Positions 37,450-45,991 of a DNA stretch of 64,000 nt are shown here, piece after piece; positions within the stretch are counted from its first letter, which is position 1, and each line of letters starts with the position of its first letter. The translations under genes and the position numbers were made by a program. Source of the DNA: Novosphingobium panipatense (GTDB taxonomy: Bacteria > Pseudomonadota > Alphaproteobacteria > Sphingomonadales > Sphingomonadaceae); the NCBI RefSeq assembly GCF_002149965.1, contig NZ_MSQB01000006.1, positions 62,288-126,287 of the forward strand. Reading direction: 5' to 3'. The notes below the pieces were generated by a model that was not told the origin of the DNA, did no database searches, and saw nothing but the letters and a program-made list of their open reading frames with translations.

Positions 37450-38315
37450 CACGGCGCGGGCGTTGCAGGTGAGCCTTGCACCACCGCCTCCAGAGGTTCG
37501 CGCTGGCGGCGCTGAAGGATCGGCGGCAACCAGTCGGCCTTCAGGTTGTGCAGGCGCACCCTCCAGTCGGCCTTGTCGCCGGTGCCGGGTCTGGCGCGAA
37601 AATCGGTAGTGCGCTCGATCGCAGGCAGGTTCGTACCGACCGCCGTATAGTAGTAAGTGGCGATCGAGCGGCGGGACCGCCCTGCGGGGCAAGCCAGCGG
37701 ATCGGGATGGCCGTGATAGGTGTCGCGGTCGGTGCTGAAGATCACGGCGCGGCCGAATTCCGGCTGAATGGTGCGGCAGGCACGGGTCATGCCGCGATCC
37801 CACAGTTCGAGCGCGCCGCCGAAATCGGTGGACCAGTTCTCGTTGAGGTAGATCAGGAGATTGAGCCTCCGTTCCACCTTCATCTTTCCGTGATGCGGGA
37901 AATCCGCGTGGATGCCCAGATGCCCGCCGCGCCGCGTTTCGTGCAGCCCCGCACCGGCATGATAGGGGTCGGCGATCAGGCCCCGGATCCCCGTGAGCTG
38001 GGACAGGAATGTCAGGAATGCACGCGAGTTCAGCTCGGCAAACAGCATGCGGGTAACGGGGCCGCTGCACTGGTCGGGCCTGAACTGGAATTTCAGCCGT
38101 TCCTGATCGCGGTCGAAGTAGTCATGACCGCTGCTCTCGGGAAATTCCTCCAGAACCTTGCGCAGCACGTCGCGGTCCAGGAACGCGTCGAACATGATGT
38201 GCGGGAAAGGCTGGTTCTCGCGATAGCGCGCGGAATGCTCGGCGCCGGCTGCCTTGCAGGCCTCTTGGTCGAAGCATTTGTAGCCACCGAGGTCCGTCAG
38301 TTCGAGCAACGCCAT
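37449..38315 (-). CDS. 2OG-Fe(II) oxygenase (prolyl 4-hydroxylase-like)
   Basis: 288 aa from the ATG at 38315 (AAGGGG upstream); the ORF extends further but without coding character. Double-stranded beta-helix dioxygenase: iron ligands H136 and D138 (GIHADFPHH), distal H201 (YHGHPDPL) and 2-oxoglutarate Arg in RSRRSIATYYYT. Segments RRLNLLIYLNENW and FGGALELWD are typical of the P4Hc family. It would hydroxylate a small molecule, sugar-linked intermediate or carrier-bound acyl group. It is the first gene of the NRPS-PKS operon and divergent from the GT4 gene at 38439. Confidence 0.9.
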   Translation of the reverse strand: MALLELTDLGGYKCFDQEACKAAGAEHSARYRENQPFPHIMFDAFLDRDVLRKVLEEFPESSGHDYFDRDQERLKFQFRPDQCSGPVTRMLFAELNSRAFLTFLSQLTGIRGLIADPYHAGAGLHETRRGGHLGIHADFPHHGKMKVERRLNLLIYLNENWSTDFGGALELWDRGMTRACRTIQPEFGRAVIFSTDRDTYHGHPDPLACPAGRSRRSIATYYYTAVGTNLPAIERTTDFRARPGTGDKADWRVRLHNLKADWLPPILQRRQREPLEAVVQGSPATPAP

Positions 38316-38438
38316 TGCACCCCTTTCCGCACGCTTGCGCACCGGCAGGTCGAGTCCGTTTCCGCCGCCTCCCGGTGGCCCGACGATAACGCAGCACCAC
38401 CGCGGCGCGGCAGGCAGGAAATTCCCTTGGAAGTTCTC

Positions 38439-39752
38439 ATGATCGACTCCCCCGGGAGCGGTTCGGTAGATTCCCACGAAACTCGGGAAGGCCCCGAGCG
38501 GGAGGTAGTGACGGGAGATCTTGGCGTGCATATCGGTCTCTGCTCCCCCCACTGGCCGCCTTCGAGAGGCGCCAACGGCATCGTCAGCTACGTCGCCGCG
38601 TTACGCGATCACTTCATCGCGCGCGGACAAGAGGTCTCGGTGATCTCGCAGGAACGGCTCTACCTGAGCGACGGCAGCGCGGTCTCGCTGTCCCCTCGCG
38701 GCACCGCTAAGGTCATGGCGCTGGCCGGGGACAGGCTGGCACGCCTTCGAGGCGACGCGAGCGGAGGCTTGCCGGAGGTCGGCCGGAACGTGGCACGCCA
38801 GATCGCGGCGGCGCACCGTATCCGCGCCTTCGATCTGGTCGAAATGGAAGAGAGCTTCGGCTGGTCCGAACTCGCCGCAAGCGCCATCCCGGCACCGGTC
38901 GTGACCCGCCTTCACGGCCCCCAGGTCCTGAAACCCGCCCGCCATCTGACGGACGCGGAACTATGCCGCGAACGGGAACGATGCCAAGCGGAAGCCCGCG
39001 CCATCCGCAGCGCCGCCATGGTGACCGCCCCGACCCAGGCGATCATGACGGCGGCTTGCCAGAGCTACGGCCGCGATCCCGCAAGAGCCTCGGCAGTCAT
39101 CGCCAACCCCATCCCCCGAGGCCATGACGGCGCCTGCTGGAGCGTCGACGCGGCAGAGCCGGGACATATCCTCATGGTCGGCAGGTTCGATTTCTGGAAG
39201 GGCGGCGATACCATGTTGCTGGCTTTCGAACGCCTGCTCGATCTGCGACCCGATGTGCAACTGACGATGGTCGGGCCTGACGAGGGACTGGAAACCGCGC
39301 CGGGCGAACGACAGGGTTTCGAAGCGTTCGCCGCAAGCCGCCTCTCGCCGCGAACAAGGGCCAGAATATCCTTTCGGGGATTGCTGAAACCTGCGGAAAT
39401 CCTGCCGCTGCGCATGAAGGCCATGGCCACGGTGGTAAGCTCCCGCTGGGAGAATTTTCCTTACATCCTGCTGGAGGCGATGGCTTGCGGATGTCCGCTC
39501 GTGTCGACCGACTGGCCGGGCGCGGACGAGATCGTGATCGACGGCCGCTCCGGCCTTCTCACACCCGTGGCGGAGCCGGAAAGATTGGCTCTGGCTCTCG
39601 ACCGATTGCTGGAACATCCGCAGCAGGCGGCGGCAATGGGCGCTGCTGCCAGCCAGCGCTGTGCGGCGGAGTTCTCGCTGGATGTCGTGGGCGACAAGTT
39701 GCTCGCCTGTTATGAGACCGTGATCCGCCGCACGCAGCGGATAGCCGCCTGA
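38439..39752 (+). CDS. Family 4 glycosyltransferase
   Basis: 437 aa from the ATG at 38439 (GGAA upstream); GTG codons near 38510-38527 are alternatives that start closer to the conserved HIGLCSPHWPPSRGANGIVSYV. The GT-B C-terminal half has ILMVGRFDFWKGGDTMLLA and ENFPYILLEAMACGCPLVSTDWPGADEIV, with the conserved E...E pair. The reading frame continues leftwards to 37476, but that part is antisense to the oxygenase gene. Its stop overlaps the flippase start (TGATG). Confidence 0.88.
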   Translation: MIDSPGSGSVDSHETREGPEREVVTGDLGVHIGLCSPHWPPSRGANGIVSYVAALRDHFIARGQEVSVISQERLYLSDGSAVSLSPRGTAKVMALAGDRLARLRGDASGGLPEVGRNVARQIAAAHRIRAFDLVEMEESFGWSELAASAIPAPVVTRLHGPQVLKPARHLTDAELCRERERCQAEARAIRSAAMVTAPTQAIMTAACQSYGRDPARASAVIANPIPRGHDGACWSVDAAEPGHILMVGRFDFWKGGDTMLLAFERLLDLRPDVQLTMVGPDEGLETAPGERQGFEAFAASRLSPRTRARISFRGLLKPAEILPLRMKAMATVVSSRWENFPYILLEAMACGCPLVSTDWPGADEIVIDGRSGLLTPVAEPERLALALDRLLEHPQQAAAMGAAASQRCAAEFSLDVVGDKLLACYETVIRRTQRIAA

Positions 39753-41134
39753 TGAACGAGCGGACTGCCGGTGGGGCATGGCCGGGATCCTCGGAAAGGC
39801 ACGGGTTCTGGCTCAGGCTCCGCGATTTCGCCGCACGCGACACCAATGTGGTGATCGTGTCGGTGATCCTGAACAACCTGCTGCGCGCGATCTCGGGGAT
39901 GGTGCTGACCCGGCTGCTCGTGCCGGAGGTTTTCGGCATTTCCGGGGTGATCGCATCCGTCCAGTTCACGGTCGCCCTCGCCACCGACCTCGGCTTTCAG
40001 GCATTCGTGGTGCGGCAGGAAAACGGGGCCGAAAGGCGCTTCCTCGATACCGTCTGGACCGTTGCCCTGATCCGCTCGCTCCTGCTGGCGCTGACGCTGG
40101 CCATACTGGCAGTGCCGCTGGCCCAGGCTTTCGGCAAGCCCGAGCTGGCGCCGCTGATCGCAGCTTCGGGGCTGACCTTCCTGGTCGAAGGCCTGAGTTC
40201 CACCAGCCTGCTAACCGCCTTGCGGCAACGCCTGATCCTGCGGCTTTCCGCGCTGGAACTCGTTGCCCTGGTCGTGCAGATCGCCACAAGCGCCGCGCTG
40301 GCCTGGGCCTGGGGAAACTACTGGGCGATCCTTGGCGGCATTCTGGCGGGCAGCGCGCTCAAGGCCGCTCTCAGCTATGGCCTGTTCGACAACGCGCGCC
40401 GCCGGTTAAGGCTCGACCGCCCGACCCTCAAGGCCTTGTGGGCATTTTCCCGCTACGTCACCGGGTCCAGCCTGATTTTCCTGCTGATTTCGCAAGTCGA
40501 CAAGTTCGTGCTGGCCAAGCTGATGCCGCTCGACCAGTTCGGCTTCTATATCCTGGCAGGAAACCTTGCCTCTGCGCCGCTCAGTTTTGCGGCGAACTAT
40601 GCAAGCCGGGTGCTCTATCCCGCCTATGCCCAGCTCTGGCGGGACGGCGTGAAGGACCTGCGCGACCAATTCTACGGCAAGCGCAGGCTGCCGGGCCTGC
40701 TCTATGGCTTCGCCACCGGCGGCATCATCGGCAGTGCGCCGCTCATTGTCGGCATCCTGTACGATCCTCGCTATGCCGCAGCCTCGGGCTATCTGCAGAT
40801 CCTTTGCATCTCCTCGCTTCTCGCCCTGCCCTCCAACGCGGCCAACGAGGCGCTGACGGCCACGGGTCGGATCAGCGCGACGCTGGAGGCGAGCGTGGTC
40901 AAGCTGATCTGGCTGACGGTTGCGGGAATTTCAGGATATCTCGTCTGGGGCCAGTTAGGGCTGGTCCTTGCCGTCGGCCTGATGGAAGCACCCGCGCTCG
41001 GCATGAAATGGCTGCGCATGCACCTCGTCGGGCTGCTCGACTTACGCGAGGAGCTGCTCTTCCTGGCGGTCGGACTGGCCGGTGCCCTCTGCGGCCGGAT
41101 CGTTTCCGGTGTGCTCGGTCCTCTGCTGGGGTAA
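39752..41134 (+). CDS. Polysaccharide flippase (Wzx-like, MOP family)
   Basis: 460 aa with about 12 membrane spans. It shares the opening RDTNVVIVSVILNNLLRAISGMV...RLLVPEVFGISGVI and SQVDKFVLAKLMPLDQFGFY, typical of oligosaccharide flippases that move lipid-linked repeat units to the periplasm. It follows a GT4 gene without a gap. Its last 93 bp overlap the convergent Wzy-like gene. It supports a Wzx/Wzy-dependent assembly route for this locus. Confidence 0.9.
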   Translation: MNERTAGGAWPGSSERHGFWLRLRDFAARDTNVVIVSVILNNLLRAISGMVLTRLLVPEVFGISGVIASVQFTVALATDLGFQAFVVRQENGAERRFLDTVWTVALIRSLLLALTLAILAVPLAQAFGKPELAPLIAASGLTFLVEGLSSTSLLTALRQRLILRLSALELVALVVQIATSAALAWAWGNYWAILGGILAGSALKAALSYGLFDNARRRLRLDRPTLKALWAFSRYVTGSSLIFLLISQVDKFVLAKLMPLDQFGFYILAGNLASAPLSFAANYASRVLYPAYAQLWRDGVKDLRDQFYGKRRLPGLLYGFATGGIIGSAPLIVGILYDPRYAAASGYLQILCISSLLALPSNAANEALTATGRISATLEASVVKLIWLTVAGISGYLVWGQLGLVLAVGLMEAPALGMKWLRMHLVGLLDLREELLFLAVGLAGALCGRIVSGVLGPLLG

Positions 41135-42661
41135 CGCGTCCGCGCTCGTCCTGGCGAGGATCGCGGCGCTGAACCCGAACAATCCCAAGGTAAGGAACGC
41201 GGGCCGACCGCCGAAAGAGGTGAAGAACAGCATCTCGCTCAGCATCGCCAACGTTCCGAACACGAAAGCCGCAGGCGCCATTCCGGGCGTTCCCCGCAGA
41301 ACACGCCGCCGCTTCCACAGCGCCGTCAGGGGATCGACAATATTGCCGATGAATATCGCAAGGCCCGCCGCCCCGCCGATCAGGCCGATCCACAAGTAGG
41401 TATTCACGAAATCGATGATCCCCTCACCCTGGCGCAGGTCCTCCATCAGGATATTGAGGCTCGGCATGGAATGGCCGAACAGGGGGCTCATCCAGAATAC
41501 CTCCTTGCCCTTTTCGAACAGGTCCCGCCGATAAGTCGTGGTCTCGTTGGCGCCGCCGTCCGACAGGCCGAGGGCTTCGGCAAAGCCGGGCGAGAGCCTG
41601 GCCGTCACGAAGACCACGCAAAGCATCGTCCCGATCACGGCCGCATTCGACATGAGCGCACGCCAGCGCCCGCGATAGATCGCCATGGCAACCGTCGCCA
41701 GGCCAAGCCCTATCCAGGCACCGCGCGATTGCGGCACCGACACGCCGATGAAGCAGATCACCAGCAGCCCGGCATGGCGCAGACCCGAACGGAAATCCTC
41801 TCGCAGGACGCTCAGCGCGGCGAAGCAGATGGCCAGTACCAGCGCCATCGAGGTCGGTTCGACGAAAGGTCCGCCCGCGCGCATGAGGCCGCCCCGCGCC
41901 TTGACGATCAACAGCATCTCCACGTTGTAGTGGCCGTATAGCTCATAGAAGATCGGCCAGCTGCGCCAGGCCTCCAGCACCAGAATCGCGGTGACCGCGA
42001 TGCCGCTGCATGCCAGCCATCGCAGGGCCGTGCGCTGGCCGGCCACGTCCACGATCCCACGGCTCAGGATGTAATAGGGCAAGCCGAAATCGAGCAGGAG
42101 GTTGACCGTGGTCCGCAGGAAATTGGTGGCACTGGTTTCCCGCGAGAGCGCCATGCCCAGAAACAGGAGCAAAGCGGCTACCCATCCGTCGCTGGCTGGT
42201 CTGCGAAGCGAGCCGGCCAGATGCAAACCGGGACGATGGTAGAACAGCGCCAACGCCGCGCCCACCGCCAGCCCGTCCTGAACACCAAAGTCGAACAGCT
42301 TCAAGGCGCCCAGGGTCACCGGAACGTCGAGGGGCGGCAGGAGGAGCAGGCTGAACAGGTACAGCGGCGCGATGCGCTCGGGTCGGCCTGCCAGCAGCGG
42401 CACCCAGAGGCACATGGCCAGATGAAGCATCCTGATCGTCGGCAGCGACCATGCCAGCATCGGCATCGCGATCACGCAGAGCAGGCTGCGAGCCGCCATC
42501 TCGTCCCGATGCGTGCCCTTCAGGCAAAGGAGGAAAAGCACCGTTCCCGCACTGCTGACGATGGAGACGTAGAGCGCCGAATGAAGACTGTGATAGGCCG
42601 CCGCCAGCACGGAAAGGATAAAGGCCGTGCCCGCGACCGACTGCACGGCATGCCGGTTCAC
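41042..42661 (-). CDS. O-antigen polymerase/ligase-like membrane protein (Wzy/WaaL)
   Basis: 539 aa from a GTG at 42661 that overlaps the preceding stop as GTGA. About 11-12 hydrophobic segments and the large periplasmic loop typical of Wzy_C/O-antigen ligase proteins; motif regions AGGPFVEPTSMALVLA and VPQSRGAWIGLGLATVAMAIYRGRW are the family's R/G-rich functional areas. It polymerises repeat units or ligates them onto an acceptor in the periplasm. The tail (hydrophilic 40 aa) overlaps the convergent Wzx gene by 93 bp. Confidence 0.85.
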   Translation of the reverse strand: MNRHAVQSVAGTAFILSVLAAAYHSLHSALYVSIVSSAGTVLFLLCLKGTHRDEMAARSLLCVIAMPMLAWSLPTIRMLHLAMCLWVPLLAGRPERIAPLYLFSLLLLPPLDVPVTLGALKLFDFGVQDGLAVGAALALFYHRPGLHLAGSLRRPASDGWVAALLLFLGMALSRETSATNFLRTTVNLLLDFGLPYYILSRGIVDVAGQRTALRWLACSGIAVTAILVLEAWRSWPIFYELYGHYNVEMLLIVKARGGLMRAGGPFVEPTSMALVLAICFAALSVLREDFRSGLRHAGLLVICFIGVSVPQSRGAWIGLGLATVAMAIYRGRWRALMSNAAVIGTMLCVVFVTARLSPGFAEALGLSDGGANETTTYRRDLFEKGKEVFWMSPLFGHSMPSLNILMEDLRQGEGIIDFVNTYLWIGLIGGAAGLAIFIGNIVDPLTALWKRRRVLRGTPGMAPAAFVFGTLAMLSEMLFFTSFGGRPAFLTLGLFGFSAAILARTSADALPQQRTEHTGNDPAAEGTGQSDRQEEQLLA

Positions 42662-44169
42662 GGGGCCTCCCGCTGGAAACGCCTTACCGCCGTCAGCTTG
42701 GGCGTTTCCTCGGCAGGCTGCCCGGCATATTCTCTCAGACCCCAGGAGCCATATTCGCTGACAGGCGCGGTCGAAGTGTAGAGGACCAGCGTATCGCCGA
42801 AACGGCGGCGCCATCCCTCCAGATAGCGCGCATAGACATCGCCCATGCGCGGATCTCGCTGCACGGCTGCGGCCAGTTCGAAGTTCGCGGTGACGAGGTG
42901 CTGGCCGCCCTCATAGGCGATGTAGCGCAGGCCGTGCGCCGCCGCGATCGCGCGATTGTCCTCGGCCATGGCCAGAGTTCGATCGACGGATTCTGGAAGC
43001 TGCGCGAAGATGGAATCGAGATCCGATCGCTCACGGCCCTCCATTTCCAGCCAGATGTAGGGCGCGGTGGCAAGGGCATCGACCCAGCGATCGGCCTGGC
43101 CATGAGCGAGCACGATACGGGCAAGGTCCGGGTTGGCATGCTGGCTGGCGCAGACCCGGACGAGAGCACCGGGCCGGTCGGCGTAGACTGCCGTCCAGGT
43201 GCGCATCGCCGCGACCATCCGTTCGGCATAACGCTCCATCCGCGCGCGCATCGGATCGCCGCCGCCCAGACCCAGTGCGACCCCCTCCCGTTCGGCTTGT
43301 GCCGCGGCATCGAAGATATCGTTCCATACCTCGTTGCCCAGTTCGACATAGACCCGCCGGCGGGGATCGAGCCGCTCATGAACCAGCTCCGCAAAGCTGC
43401 GCAGATAGTCCGGGTCGGCATCGTAAGGCATCAGGAACCACGGGTCCGCGCCCAGTTCATTGGCCAGGTCGACCATGTCCTCGATCGCGGCGCCCGCCGC
43501 GCCTGTCTGGGAGGCGCTGTCCGGCTTGGTACGCGCGCTCCAGGCGATGTCCGCATTGTCGTTGGTACGCTGCCAATCGAGGAAACGCAGCACCTTGAAG
43601 CCGGACACGAAGGCCAGAAACTCCGGCTCGAACCGCGCCTCTCGCGGCGTATCGGCCTTGCGGCAGTCAAGATCGCGCAAGGGGTTTGCCGGATCGGTGG
43701 ACAGCAGTTCGAGCCAGGCGCCGTTATCCTTCGCGCCGGTCGGGGCCAGTTCCAGTTCGAGAGCATTCCCGGTGGAGCCGACGATCCTTGCCATGCCCCC
43801 GGCGCCCAGTTCGCCAATGCCCGCAAAGGTGCAGCGAACCGCGACCGGGTGCGGCGAAGCGGCGGGCAGGACCAGCGGGCGCGGCGCGGTCTGGCCCGGT
43901 TCCAGCCGGTTCACCCAGCCCCGCTCGTCAAGCTGCGCTTTCGGCATCGGCGTCCACCCGTCTCCGCGCGAGGAGAACCATTCGCTCTGGAGGATCATGT
44001 TGGCGAAGACCTGCTGGCGGTTGAAGGTCTGCAGGCCGAAGAGATTGATCCCCAGCGATGTCGGCGGCACGATCTCAGGCCCGGAGACGCGCGCGGCCTC
44101 ATCCATGGCTAGCCGCACCGGCACGTAACGGCGAAGAACCTCGGGCATGACGATCGCCAGCGTCCCCAT
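42658..44169 (-). CDS. Glycoside hydrolase-like protein (clan GH-A type)
   Basis: 503 aa from the ATG at 44169. Central YVELGNEVWNDIFDAAA has the GH-A acid/base Asn-Glu pair, and IAYEGGQHLV fits the nucleophile Glu. This would be a beta-glycanase or arabinofuranosidase-like enzyme acting on the polymer in the periplasm or during export. The true start is probably a CTG at 44211: it gives the N-terminus LKPLAIALTLCAVVMG (a membrane anchor), has GGAGG 9 nt upstream and overlaps the WecG stop as CTGA. It lies between the WecG/TagA GT and the Wzy gene, so a role in chain trimming is likely. Confidence 0.75.
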   Translation of the reverse strand: MGTLAIVMPEVLRRYVPVRLAMDEAARVSGPEIVPPTSLGINLFGLQTFNRQQVFANMILQSEWFSSRGDGWTPMPKAQLDERGWVNRLEPGQTAPRPLVLPAASPHPVAVRCTFAGIGELGAGGMARIVGSTGNALELELAPTGAKDNGAWLELLSTDPANPLRDLDCRKADTPREARFEPEFLAFVSGFKVLRFLDWQRTNDNADIAWSARTKPDSASQTGAAGAAIEDMVDLANELGADPWFLMPYDADPDYLRSFAELVHERLDPRRRVYVELGNEVWNDIFDAAAQAEREGVALGLGGGDPMRARMERYAERMVAAMRTWTAVYADRPGALVRVCASQHANPDLARIVLAHGQADRWVDALATAPYIWLEMEGRERSDLDSIFAQLPESVDRTLAMAEDNRAIAAAHGLRYIAYEGGQHLVTANFELAAAVQRDPRMGDVYARYLEGWRRRFGDTLVLYTSTAPVSEYGSWGLREYAGQPAEETPKLTAVRRFQREAP

Positions 44170-44207
44170 GACGACGGCGCACAGGGTCAGCGCGATCGCG
44201 AGAGGCT

Positions 44208-45098
44208 TCAGGAGGGTGCTCCTCCCGCTGTCCGGTGCAGCGCTCTATCGGGGAACCCCGGGGTCATCCGGCGCCAGACCTGATGGATGCGAAAGATTTG
44301 CGGCCCTTCGACCAGATAGCGCCGCCAGAGCCTGCGCGGATCGGACCCTAGCCGATAGAGCCATTCCAGCGACATCTGCTGGACCATGCGCGGCGCACGG
44401 TCCTGGTCTCCGGTCAGGAATTCCAGCCCGGCACCCACGCAAAGGCCGATCCCGCACGCGCCGCGCGTCCGGGCCAGTCGCCGCGCGATCACTTCCTGCT
44501 GCGGTGAGCCCACGGCCAGAAACACGTAACGGGCGCGCGCTTCGGCGAGGAAACGGACCGCTTTCGCAACTTCGCGTGCGTTGCGGATGAAGCCCATCGG
44601 CGGATTGTAGTGCCGAACGTCGCGCAGCCCGTAACGTGCCGCAATCCGTTCCACCATGGCCTCGCTCCCGCCGAGGATCGCGATCCTGTCGTTCGGGCCG
44701 ATGCCGTTCTCGAAAAGCGCGGCGGTGAGGTCGCTGCCCGTCACGACCGGCAGGTCGCGCCCCACGGCCCTGGCCATCTTCGCGAGAATCCTGCTGTCGC
44801 ACAGCGTCATCCAGGCGCCGCGATAGGCAGGCCAGAGGTCCGAACGGCGGCGCTGCAGGCGCACGACATGATCGACATTGGGCGTGACGATATAGCAAAA
44901 CGGTGCCGTGGGCGGCCGCGATACGATCGCCTCCAGAGCCCCTTTCGTGTCGATCCGCGTGAAGCTGAGATCCAGGAACTCGGTCGCACCGGGTTCCTCC
45001 ATCTGCCGCTCGGTGACGGCCTCTACCGCTACGACGGGCTCGTAAAACACGACCCTTTCGAACTGCCCCGACGTCTTGTGGAACTGATCCAGGTACAT
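44208..45098 (-). CDS. WecG/TagA/CpsF family glycosyltransferase
   Basis: 296 aa, GGGGAGAA before the ATG. GT26 family: YIVTPNVDHVVRLQRR, then LCDSRILAKMARAVGRDLPVVTGSDLT, AILGGSEAMVERIAARYG, FLAVGSPQQEVIA and LCVGAGLEFLTGDQDRAPRMVQ, matching the conserved motifs. These enzymes add a ManNAcA, ManNAc or similar residue to a lipid-linked acceptor on the cytoplasmic side. It starts the minus operon with the GH and Wzy genes and is divergent from the Wza operon. Confidence 0.93.
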   Translation of the reverse strand: MYLDQFHKTSGQFERVVFYEPVVAVEAVTERQMEEPGATEFLDLSFTRIDTKGALEAIVSRPPTAPFCYIVTPNVDHVVRLQRRRSDLWPAYRGAWMTLCDSRILAKMARAVGRDLPVVTGSDLTAALFENGIGPNDRIAILGGSEAMVERIAARYGLRDVRHYNPPMGFIRNAREVAKAVRFLAEARARYVFLAVGSPQQEVIARRLARTRGACGIGLCVGAGLEFLTGDQDRAPRMVQQMSLEWLYRLGSDPRRLWRRYLVEGPQIFRIHQVWRRMTPGFPDRALHRTAGGAPS

Positions 45099-45349
45099 GA
45101 CGGTTCTCCCCGGAAGCGATCATGCCCCAGTGCCGCCCGGCGATCTCTTGTAGCGACCGGGACCGCCAATCGGCCTGCCGAAATTTCGGACCTTCGATCC
45201 GGCATCCTCATTTCCCGCCGGACGGGCAGAGCATGCCTGCTCAATTCTCATACCCGTGAAGACTGCTCTTCGATCGAACGATTTCGAGGCTTTGCCGCGA
45301 GGGATAGAGTTCGAGCGGACCGTCGGAAGGCGGCGGTCGGGGAGGTTTC
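45099..45349. promoter_or_regulatory. Divergent intergenic region wecG / wza
   Basis: 251 bp between two divergent polysaccharide operons, so it should carry both promoters. A perfect 12-bp palindrome CCGAAATTTCGG lies at 45178-45189 and is a candidate operator shared by the operons. No clear -35/-10 pair found by eye. Confidence 0.35.
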
Positions 45350-45991
45350 GTGTTTGTGGTCCGCCGTTCTTCAGCGCATATCGGCCTGCTGGTGCTCGCC
45401 GCCAGCACAGTGCTGGCACCTGTCGCGGCCAGTGCGCAGGACGTGCGCGAGGTCATGCCGGCGGCGGCCCTATCGTCCCCCAGCCGATACACCGTGAACG
45501 CCGGAGACGAACTTGACGTGTTCGTCTGGGGCGAGGAGCGGATGCAGCGGCAGGTCCTTGTCCAGCCCGACGGCACTTTCGCCTTCCCGCTGGCAGGAAC
45601 GATCAAGGCCAGCGGGCGCAATGTATCCGATATCGCGATGGAGCTTCGCGAACGCATTTCGCTCAATTACCGGGCAGCCCCGCCGGACGTCACCGTATCC
45701 CTGCGCGAGGCCACCGGCATGCGCTTCTACGTTCTCGGCAAGGTCCGCACGCCCGGCAGCTTCACCAGCGGGACCGCACCCAATATCCTGCAGGCCCTGA
45801 GCATGGCGGGCGGCACTGCCGAATTCGCCGATGTCGCGCACGCAGTCATCCTGCGCCAGACTCCGCAAGGTCAGGTCGTCGAGCCGGTCGAACTCAAACG
45901 TCTGCTCAAGGGCGGCCGCAGCCTCGATCCCGGCGACCTCGCCAAGCCGCTGCCGACCCTGTCGAGCGGCGACGTCCTCGTCATTCCGTGA
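45350..45991 (+). CDS. Polysaccharide export protein (Wza-like)
   Basis: 213 aa from a GTG at 45350 with GGGGAGG upstream. Signal peptide MFVVRRSSAHIGLLVLAAS...ASAQ, then the Poly_export/SLBB pattern: YTVNAGDELDVFVWGEERM, VLVQPDGTFAFPLAGTI, and a SLBB-like domain FYVLGKVRTPGSFTSG. It forms the outer-membrane/periplasmic export channel. Unlike E. coli Wza (about 380 aa) it is short and has no lipobox Cys, as in other alphaproteobacterial EpsE/Wza-type proteins. First gene of the export operon. Confidence 0.92.
   Translation: MFVVRRSSAHIGLLVLAASTVLAPVAASAQDVREVMPAAALSSPSRYTVNAGDELDVFVWGEERMQRQVLVQPDGTFAFPLAGTIKASGRNVSDIAMELRERISLNYRAAPPDVTVSLREATGMRFYVLGKVRTPGSFTSGTAPNILQALSMAGGTAEFADVAHAVILRQTPQGQVVEPVELKRLLKGGRSLDPGDLAKPLPTLSSGDVLVIP

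Noticed and set aside
37476..38438. Long N-terminal extension of the GT4 gene
   Set aside because: It is antisense to the 2OG oxygenase gene, and the GT4 family begins near 38500; the ATG at 38439 with a ribosome site is preferred.
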